A stretch of DNA of 17,931 nt from an uncultured Collinsella sp. (GTDB taxonomy: Bacteria > Actinomycetota > Coriobacteriia > Coriobacteriales > Coriobacteriaceae), in the NCBI GenBank assembly GCA_900756945.1, contig CAAELZ010000091.1:1-17931 (forward strand), in the 5' to 3' direction. Below the pieces are notes generated by a model. That model made no database searches, had not been told where the DNA came from, and was given only the letters and a program-made list of their open reading frames with translations. The translations under genes and the position numbers were made by a program. Each line of letters starts with the position of its first letter. Position 1 is the first letter of the stretch. This document shows, in pieces, positions 6,123-11,079 of the stretch.

Positions 6123-7532
6123 ATGGCAGGTAAAAAGTTCTCCCTGTTCGAGGTCATCCTCTCGGTTATCTGCGTTGTCTTTACCATCGAGGCGGCTGCT
6201 CCGGCATCTGCCATGGGTAACGTGCAGTTCTTCTGGTGGATCTTCCTTATCATTACGTTTTTGCTTCCCTATGGCCTGGTGGTGGCCGAGCTCGGTACGG
6301 CGTTCGATTCCGAGGGCGGCCTGTACGACTGGGTTCGCCTGGGCTTGGGAGACCGTTGGGGTGCACGCTGCTCCTGGTGCTATTGGGTCAACTTTCCACT
6401 GTGGGTGGCAAGTATCGCCTGCATGTTCCCCAGTGTCATCAATGCGGTATGGGGCATCGAATTTTCGCTTGGGGTCCGAATTGCCATCGAGCTTACCTTT
6501 GTGTGGGGCGTCACGGTCATGGCAATGCAGCCGGTGGCCGAGGCCGATTGGGTCATGGATGGCGGCGCCGTCATCAAGGTGCTCATTACCGCCGTGGTGG
6601 GAATCATCGGCATCTGGTTTGCCTGCAACAACGGCTTTGCCAACGATATGTCGTTTAAGACCTTTGTCCCCGATCTGGGAGACACTAACTCACTGACGTA
6701 TCTTTCAATCATCCTATTCAACTTTATGGGCTTTGAGGTGGTCGCGACCTTTGCCAGCACGATGAAGAACCCATCGCGCGATATCCCCAAGGCGGTTATC
6801 GCCGGTGGCGTTGCCATCGCGGCGATCTACATTATCTGTGGCATCGGTATTGGAGCCGCGGTTCCCACCGAGCAGCTTTCACTCGATTCGGGCATTGTGG
6901 ACGCGGTTGCCGCCATGGTGGGGCGCGCTCACCCGCTAACGATGGTCGTGGGCGTGGCCTTTCTGGTAACGCTGTTTGCCAACATGATCTGTTGGAGTTT
7001 TGGCGTCAACAACGTGGCGAGCTATGCCGCGCGCCATGGCAACATGCCGCGTCCCTTTGCGCTGGTGTCCAAGAAGACCGGCATGCCCAACGGCTCGGCA
7101 CTCATTAACGGTTGTTTTGCCAGCTTGGTGCTGCTACTTCAGATTCCGCTGGGTGAAGGTTCCGACGTCTTTTGGGTCTTCTTCTCGATGAACGTCGTCT
7201 TTCTGCTCATGAGCTATATCCCGATGTTCCCGGCGTTTTGGCGCCTGCGTAAATACGACGACCGCCCGCGTGTGTTTCGCGCGCCCTTCGAGGGCAAGGT
7301 GCTTGCGGTAGCGCTTGCGGTGCCGGTGGTAGAGCTCGTGCTTTCGATTGTTGCGACAACCGTGCCGCTTAACAGCTCGCCCGCCGAGATGTCAAAGTTG
7401 CCGATCCTCATGGGTGTGGTGATCGGCGTGTTGCTGGGCGAGGTTTCGCGCCTCATATCGCGCCGCGGCCGCAGCATCGACAATCCCGGCGTTGGCGCAA
7501 GGGGGACAGGTCGCTTTGCACCAAAACAGTAG
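6123..7532 (+). CDS. second APC-family permease, paralogue of the agmatine antiporter
   Basis: A 469-residue membrane protein with about twelve hydrophobic helices. It is collinear with the permease at 2570-4009 and clearly homologous along its length, sharing FFWWIFLI-TFLLPYG-VVAELGT, NGFANDMS and FNFMGFEV. A paralogous duplication is inferred, with agmatine, putrescine or a related amine as the likely substrate. AGGGGAAG lies just upstream of the ATG. It has its own leader after a large terminator-like stem, so it may be transcribed separately. Codon use is more relaxed than in the first copy, with many T-ending codons. The last ~13 residues (from ~457, GARGTGRFAPKQ) are encoded by a hairpin repeat unit and replace the acidic tail of the first copy. 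Confidence 0.86.
   Translation: MAGKKFSLFEVILSVICVVFTIEAAAPASAMGNVQFFWWIFLIITFLLPYGLVVAELGTAFDSEGGLYDWVRLGLGDRWGARCSWCYWVNFPLWVASIACMFPSVINAVWGIEFSLGVRIAIELTFVWGVTVMAMQPVAEADWVMDGGAVIKVLITAVVGIIGIWFACNNGFANDMSFKTFVPDLGDTNSLTYLSIILFNFMGFEVVATFASTMKNPSRDIPKAVIAGGVAIAAIYIICGIGIGAAVPTEQLSLDSGIVDAVAAMVGRAHPLTMVVGVAFLVTLFANMICWSFGVNNVASYAARHGNMPRPFALVSKKTGMPNGSALINGCFASLVLLLQIPLGEGSDVFWVFFSMNVVFLLMSYIPMFPAFWRLRKYDDRPRVFRAPFEGKVLAVALAVPVVELVLSIVATTVPLNSSPAEMSKLPILMGVVIGVLLGEVSRLISRRGRSIDNPGVGARGTGRFAPKQ
7492..7524. repeat. GGGGACAGG-type hairpin inside the 3' end of the second permease gene
   Basis: TTGGCGCAA (7492-7500) pairs with TTGCACCAA (7516-7524) apart from one G-T type pair, around a loop containing GGGGGACAGG. 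The same loop motif is found at 7842-7880, and in varied form at 8175-8213 and 8441-8472. The repeat supplies the final codons of the permease and ends six bases before its stop codon. Confidence 0.6.
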
Positions 7533-7567
7533 CGCCGCGAGTTGTGCGGTGCTAGATGCATCTTGGA

Positions 7568-7759
7568 TTACTGCTCACGCTGCTCGGGATCAGATGCGAG
7601 CTTGGGTGCAAAGTAGGGGACGTGGCCCAGGTAGGGGCAGCTGTCCTCGCGTGATTCGACGACGCAGGGGATATCTTCGTAGGTGAGTGAGTCGCTCAGG
7701 CGGGCGATGGTCTTGGCGGCAGGAGCGACGAGCATCTTGAGCGGTGCGATAGGCGCCAT
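7568..7759 (-). CDS. small conserved-looking hypothetical protein, 63 residues
   Basis: I do not recognise this family. The ATG at 7759 has an excellent ribosome site (AAGGAGA, then TGCC, then ATG). The protein has a Pro/Ala/Leu-rich start (MAPIAPLKMLVAPAAKTIAR), then an acidic middle with Cys32 and Cys41 (PCVVESREDSCPYLGH) and an aromatic-proline segment (VPYFAPKL). There is no signal peptide cleavage site or clear transmembrane helix. It converges with the second permease gene 35 bp away and stands alone on its strand. The strong ribosome site and sensible composition favour a real gene; its role is unknown. Confidence 0.6.
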   Translation of the reverse strand: MAPIAPLKMLVAPAAKTIARLSDSLTYEDIPCVVESREDSCPYLGHVPYFAPKLASDPEQREQ

Positions 7760-7841
7760 GGCATCTCCTTTCTTGCATGCGACCCGTGTTTTGGCGCGAA
7801 TGTATACGCCGCCAGTCTAGCATTCCGCCGAGGAGAGCTCC

Positions 7842-7920
7842 AAACCACCACAAAGGGGACAGGCACCTTTGTGGTGGTTTTGGCGTTTGCCCAGATGAAA
7901 CCTGCCAAAATGAACCGGTC
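7842..7920. repeat. dispersed hairpin repeat, copy 2
   Basis: AAACCACCACAAAGG (7842-7856) pairs perfectly with CCTTTGTGGTGGTTT (7866-7880) around GGACAGGCA. It is followed by TTTGCCCAGATGAAACCTG and CCAAAATGAACC, nearly identical to the tail at 19-50. Hairpin plus tail appears to be one repeat unit. With A-runs and T-runs at its ends it could terminate transcription in both directions. Confidence 0.75.
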
Positions 7921-8004
7921 ACCAGGAGATGAAATGGCGTTGGGCGAGAATTTGGTTTGTTAAATAGGGTCCCGACCTGGGCTACTTATAGATTGTGGAA
8001 AACT

Positions 8005-8073
8005 CTACTGTCAGATTATGGCGAATGCTGCTGTAGGATTATGACATGCGCTACTACAGCCTATGGCAACGTA
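8005..8073. repeat. three degenerate 23-bp tandem units
   Basis: Units at 8005-8027, 8028-8050 and 8051-8073 each begin CT(A/G)CT and contain (A/C)TTATG or CTATGG at the same offset. Units 1 and 2 are clearly related and unit 3 is weaker. They lie in a stretch with no supported gene (7921-8174). Confidence 0.45.
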
Positions 8074-8135
8074 CCTCATGAGCGCCGGCATGGTGCGAGT
8101 TGCCATCGCCACTCGCTACAGCGAGTAGCAGGCGG

Positions 8136-8168
8136 GCAAAACCACCGCAAAACCGTCGCAAAACCGCG
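8136..8168. repeat. three 11-bp tandem units GCAAAACCNNN
   Basis: GCAAAACCACC, GCAAAACCGTC and GCAAAACCGCG follow each other directly at 8136-8168, next to a palindrome ACTCGCT/AGCGAGT (8111-8126). It is a short local array just before the terminator-like hairpin at 8175. Confidence 0.6.
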
Positions 8169-8174
8169 ATGAAC

Positions 8175-8217
8175 AACCGCCGCGAAGGGGGACGGGCCCC
8201 TTTCGCGGCGGTTTTTT
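8175..8217 (+). terminator. strong terminator-like hairpin of the dispersed repeat family
   Basis: AACCGCCGCGAA (8175-8186) pairs perfectly with TTCGCGGCGGTT (8202-8213), extended inward by GGGG/CCCC, and is followed by six T residues. It has the form of an intrinsic terminator, but no plus-strand gene ends nearby. Its loop GGGGGACGGGCCCC matches the GGGGACAGGCACC theme of the neighbouring hairpins. Confidence 0.65.
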
Positions 8218-8240
8218 GCCTGCCTGGTGCGTCTCGGATG

Positions 8241-8361
8241 CAAGTGAGTAGACTTTTTGGGATCTGCCGAGCACATCGCGACAAACGCTCGATAAAACCG
8301 CAGGCCAGAGCTGCGGCGTTTTGGGGTGTGCTCGGGATCCCGCCAAAAGCCTACTCACTTG
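8241..8361. repeat. 121-bp nested palindromic element
   Basis: CAAGTGAGTAGACTTTT (from 8241) is mirrored by AAAAGCCTACTCACTTG (ending 8361). Inside these, GATC and CGAGCACA face TGTGCTCG and GATC, giving imperfect arms of about 34 bases. A further hairpin, CCGCAG with CTGCGG, fills the centre. No open frame with a ribosome site accounts for it. It could be a mobile palindromic element or a structured RNA. Confidence 0.65.
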
Positions 8362-8378
8362 GTTTTCACGGTTAGTAA

Positions 8379-8440
8379 ACCGCCGCGAGGGAAAGCAGCT
8401 CCCCCGCGGCGGTCTTAACGTTCGCCCAGATAAAACCTGT
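8379..8440. repeat. dispersed hairpin repeat, copy 3
   Basis: ACCGCCGCG (8379-8387) pairs perfectly with CGCGGCGGT (8405-8413), with GGGA/TCCC stacked inside. The tail TTCGCCCAGATAAAACCTG follows, matching the tails at 19-38 and near 7883-7902. The stem sequence differs from copy 2 while the tail is conserved. Confidence 0.65.
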
Positions 8441-8480
8441 CACCACAAGGGGGATGGGCGCCTTTTGTGGTGGTTTTGGT
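8441..8480. terminator. hairpin downstream of the acetyltransferase gene
   Basis: CACCACAA (8441-8448) pairs with TTGTGGTG (8465-8472), extended inward through G-T and G-C pairs around GATGGGCG. It lies just past the 3' end of the minus-strand acetyltransferase gene and could terminate it, although the minus-strand T-run is weak. It belongs to the same hairpin family as 7842-7880. Confidence 0.5.
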
Positions 8481-8494
8481 ACTTGCTTAGCGGG

Positions 8495-9145
8495 TTAGCC
8501 CTGCGTGTCGCCTCCGTACATGTAGACGATAAAACCGTCGCCGGTGTCTTGACTGTGATCCTCCAGGATGCGCTTCATGTTGAGGTGCTCGTAGAACTGC
8601 CAGTCGGAGTTGCAGTCGCTCATCAGGAAGTACTTGGTGCAGCCTGCCTTGGCGAGCTCGGCGCGCGCAAGGTCGATAAGCGCGCGGCCGAGCCCCTTGC
8701 CCTGCCACTCGGGCACGATGATGATCAGGTTGAGCTGGCCCTGGGCATACTCGTTGCCTGTGGCGGCAAAGCGATCCGCCGTGGCCTTTTCGCGACTGTC
8801 GCCGAAGAGCGAGCCCTCGAGCTTGGCGTCGGCAGCCTTTGCCATTTCGGTTGCCTGGGCGAGCATCTCGTTGTAGCAGGACTCCCACGTGGGGTTGGTG
8901 CGCGGCTTGCCGTCCTCGAAGATGCCGATGCAGCAGGCGGCGATAATGCGGCCCTCGGCCTCGGCGACAAGCGCGATAGGTGAGCGTTGCAGCTGCATAG
9001 CGATGTTAAAGCGCGCGCAGAAATCGGCAGCTTCGACGTCGCCGCGGTTGCGCAGCGTGTTGCACCACAGCTGGTTGTAGATGGCAGCGATGCCGGTCAG
9101 GTCGTCGAGCGTGGCGGCGCGCAGGGCTACGTTGTCAAGGCTCAT
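8495..9145 (-). CDS. GNAT-family N-acetyltransferase
   Basis: A 216-residue cytosolic protein. The acetyl-CoA pyrophosphate loop is clear: NLIIIVPEWQGKGLGRALID with the QGKGLG motif at 148-153, followed by an Ala-rich helix and a strand KYFLMSDCNSDWQFYEHLNM typical of the GNAT C-terminal half. The N-terminal half (VALRAATLDDLTGIAAIYNQL) also fits the fold, and an insertion around 80-125 makes it longer than simple GNAT proteins. GGAAGGAG lies five bases before the ATG. It is a single gene on the minus strand, so the acceptor (small amine, antibiotic, peptide or protein) cannot be inferred. The fold is certain, the substrate is not. Confidence 0.87.
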   Translation of the reverse strand: MSLDNVALRAATLDDLTGIAAIYNQLWCNTLRNRGDVEAADFCARFNIAMQLQRSPIALVAEAEGRIIAACCIGIFEDGKPRTNPTWESCYNEMLAQATEMAKAADAKLEGSLFGDSREKATADRFAATGNEYAQGQLNLIIIVPEWQGKGLGRALIDLARAELAKAGCTKYFLMSDCNSDWQFYEHLNMKRILEDHSQDTGDGFIVYMYGGDTQG

Positions 9146-9290
9146 GGAGGCTCCTTCCAGGTTGGGTCAGGCCACCTCTGAGTGTGACATGGCCGCAGGG
9201 CGGCCGCATCAATCATTCGGCAGGCGAGCCCCGATCCCTCGGGGACGGAGGAAAAGGGGTCACGAGTGAGGATTTTCGGACGCTTGCCCG

Positions 9291-9358
9291 ACGAGAGTGG
9301 ATAATCTCCCACTTTGAGCGCGAACATGGGCCAAAAACGGGAGATTATCCACTCTCGT
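9291..9358. repeat. perfect 20-bp inverted repeat, member of a dispersed family
   Basis: ACGAGAGTGGATAATCTCCC (9291-9310) is exactly mirrored at 9339-9358, with a 28-base loop. The right arm plus its adjoining A-run (24 bp, 9333-9356) is identical, in reverse complement, to 10616-10639 downstream of the DAHP synthase gene. The gene is therefore flanked by copies of the same repeat. Confidence 0.8.
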
Positions 9359-9406
9359 GGTGAGCGGGCCCTTGTGTCGATTCATTCCCTTTTTAGTAGG
9401 CTGTGC

Positions 9407-9435
9407 TTGCACTTTAGCGTGCGACAGCGGATAAT
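9407..9435 (+). promoter_or_regulatory. candidate promoter of the DAHP synthase gene
   Basis: TTGCAC (9407-9412) and GATAAT (9430-9435) are separated by 17 bases, the optimal spacing. The -10 box matches TATAAT at five of six positions, while the -35 box is weak. The -10 box lies about 55 bases upstream of the start codon, too close for a T-box or a full attenuator. Confidence 0.5.
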
Positions 9436-9489
9436 GCCGAGCACTCGACAATACGCTTTTTGCTCTCTCTATAGATTGAGGAGGCCCCT

Positions 9490-10521
9490 ATGGCCATGGA
9501 TTTCAAACGCAGGCTGCCGATCCCCATGGAGATCCGCGAGGAAATGCCGCTTTCCGCCGAGCTTACCGCCAAAAAGCAGGCATTCGACGCCGAGGTCGCC
9601 AAGGTCTTTACCGGCGAGGACGCACGCAAGGTGCTCATCATCGGCCCGTGCTCTGCCGACCGCGAGGACTCGGTGCTTGAGTACATGAACCGACTGGCCA
9701 AGGTCGCCGAAGAGGTCAAGGACAAGCTCATCATCATTCCGCGTGTCTACACCAACAAGCCGCGCACCAAGGGCACCGGCTACAAGGGGCTGCTGCACAA
9801 CCCCGACCCCGAGGCGCCCGATGACCTGCTCGAAGGCGTCAAGGCAATCCGCCACATGCACCTGCGCGTCATCGAGGAGACCGGCTTCTTTACCGCCGAT
9901 GAGATGCTCTACCCGTCCAACTACCAGTACCTCGTCGACCTGCTGAGCTACGTTGCCGTGGGTGCACGCTCGGTCGAAAACCAGGAGCACCGCCTGGTGT
10001 CGAGCGGCATTTCGGTGCCTGTGGGCATGAAAAACCCCACCGCCGGTTCCACCACCGTTATGCTCAACTCCATCTACGCCGCCCAGGCACATCAGAGCTT
10101 TATCTTCCGCAACTGGGAGGTTGAGTGCGACGGCAACCCGCTCGCGCACGCCGTCATGCGTGGCTACATCGGTCTCGACGGTCGCACCTACCCCAATTAC
10201 CACTACGAGCACCTGGAGCGCCTGGCCGAGCGCTATACCGAGCATGCCGGTTACGCCAACCCGGCGGCGGTCATCGACTGCAACCACGACAACTCGGGCA
10301 AGCGCCCGCTGGAGCAGTACCGCATTTGCAAGGAGGTGCTCGACAGCTGCCGCCGCAACGAGTCTATCTCCAAGCTGGTCAAGGGCTTTATGATCGAGTC
10401 TTACCTTGAGGACGGCAACCAGCCGGTCGATGGCGGTGTCTTTGGTAAGTCGATCACCGACCCGTGCCTGGGCTGGGAAAAGACCGACTACCTCATCCAC
10501 GAGATCGCAGAGCGGGTTTAG
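9490..10521 (+). CDS. aroF: 3-deoxy-7-phosphoheptulonate (DAHP) synthase, AroFGH type
   Basis: A 343-residue class I-alpha enzyme joining phosphoenolpyruvate and erythrose 4-phosphate, the first step of the shikimate pathway to aromatic amino acids. Metal ligands are recognisable by comparison with the E. coli enzymes: Cys54 in GPCS, His266 in DCNHDNS, Glu303 in MIESYLEDG and Asp324 in SITDPCLGW. The substrate segments PRVYTNKPRTKG (84-95), GARSVENQEHR and GMKNPT are present. Length matches the family, and the N-terminal ~35 residues that bear feedback sites in E. coli are retained, though the effector cannot be told. GAGGAGG (9478-9484) sits five bases before the ATG; a second ATG at 9496 is less well spaced. 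It is monocistronic, with a candidate promoter at 9407-9435. Confidence 0.95.
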   Translation: MAMDFKRRLPIPMEIREEMPLSAELTAKKQAFDAEVAKVFTGEDARKVLIIGPCSADREDSVLEYMNRLAKVAEEVKDKLIIIPRVYTNKPRTKGTGYKGLLHNPDPEAPDDLLEGVKAIRHMHLRVIEETGFFTADEMLYPSNYQYLVDLLSYVAVGARSVENQEHRLVSSGISVPVGMKNPTAGSTTVMLNSIYAAQAHQSFIFRNWEVECDGNPLAHAVMRGYIGLDGRTYPNYHYEHLERLAERYTEHAGYANPAAVIDCNHDNSGKRPLEQYRICKEVLDSCRRNESISKLVKGFMIESYLEDGNQPVDGGVFGKSITDPCLGWEKTDYLIHEIAERV

Positions 10522-10715
10522 TTACGCGAGTTTTCGCTGACTCTGCCAAGACATCGGCGGTCCCGTTGCTGCCGGGCACTCATTGGGGACAGACTTAAAT
10601 GAGTGCTCGCAGAATGAGAGTGGATAATCTCCCGTTTTTAAGTAGTCGTTGGGGACGTTCTTGTTTGACTGGTCGTTTAAGAACGTCCCCAATGACTACC
10701 CTGTTGGCCTTTTCC
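10522..10715. repeat. cluster of REP-like palindromes after DAHP synthase
   Basis: Three units stand in a row. GCACTCATT (10576-10584) pairs with AATGAGTGC (10598-10606) around GGGGACAGACTTA. A 24-bp copy of the repeat at 9333-9356 lies at 10616-10639. A 21-bp inverted repeat with one mismatch (10642-10662 and 10679-10699) has TTGGGGACGTTCTT as the inner part of its left arm. The GGGGAC-containing palindromes resemble REP elements mobilised by Y1-type REP transposases; no such gene is in the window. Confidence 0.65.
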
Positions 10716-10959
10716 AGGCCCTGTGGGCAAAAAATGGCAAATATGAGTACTGTTGCTAGCGTAGTATCATATAGATCTTACAAGATAATAGACACAACAG
10801 TAAATATGTTCATTAACGTTGGCACACAGAAGCATGCTACCGGGCATTTTGATCAATTTGAAGGCATATCTAGGCCGCAATGAGGTCGTTTGGGGCAGTT
10901 TTGGCTGTTACTAAAAAGGTGACAGTACTCATATTTGCCATTTTTTGTCCACGGGGCCT
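10716..10959. mobile_element. 244-bp MITE-like element with 38-bp terminal inverted repeats
   Basis: The 38-base ends (10716-10753 and 10922-10959) are inverted repeats matching at 36 positions; both contain CAAAAAATGGCAAATATGAG in their outward-to-inward reading. The interior is markedly AT-rich compared with its surroundings (for example ATCATATAGATCTTACAAG), which suggests separate ancestry. It has no open frame with a ribosome site and no transposase, so a non-autonomous element is inferred. No clear target-site duplication is visible at the outer ends; palindromes abut it on the left. Confidence 0.6.
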
Positions 10960-11012
10960 TGAGGGAGGGCGTCAATCAGGTCCCAGGGGAGGCGGTTCGA
11001 GGGCCGCAGAAC

Positions 11013-11048
11013 AAAAAACGGGGGCGCAGGCTGTCCTGCGCCCCCGTT
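11013..11048 (-). terminator. intrinsic terminator of the MarR-ABC operon
   Basis: AACGGGGGCGCAGG (11017-11030) pairs perfectly over 14 bp with CCTGCGCCCCCGTT (11035-11048) around a 4-base loop. Read on the minus strand the stem is followed by TTTTTTG. It lies about 30 bases past the last stop codon of the ABC exporter operon. Confidence 0.9.
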
Positions 11049-11079
11049 CTCGGGCGTTATTCGTTCCCTGCGGCAGAAT

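Larger units (their letters stand above)
9146..9489. other. intergenic region between acetyltransferase and DAHP synthase
   Basis: No gene is supported in these 344 bp. It contains GGCCG/CGGCC (9191-9205), CCCCGA/TCGGGG (9229-9244), the 20-bp inverted repeat at 9291-9358 and a candidate promoter at 9407-9435. Translations across the repeat give short frames without ribosome sites. Confidence 0.6.

Noticed and set aside
5936..6133. 65-residue open frame before the second permease
   Set aside because: It has no ribosome site, overlaps the permease start in another frame, and its composition is not protein-like.
8100..8375. 91-residue open frame through the repeat field
   Set aside because: It spans the tandem units, a terminator-like hairpin and the 121-bp palindrome; there is no ribosome site.
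9260..9451. Open frame giving a RVDNLPFL peptide, with a similar peptide at 10599-10883 on the other strand
   Set aside because: The shared peptide is only the translation of the dispersed 24-bp repeat; neither frame has a ribosome site.
9359..9489. T-box or tryptophan/tyrosine attenuator before DAHP synthase
   Set aside because: There is no T-box sequence, no leader peptide rich in aromatic codons and no terminator between the candidate promoter and the gene.
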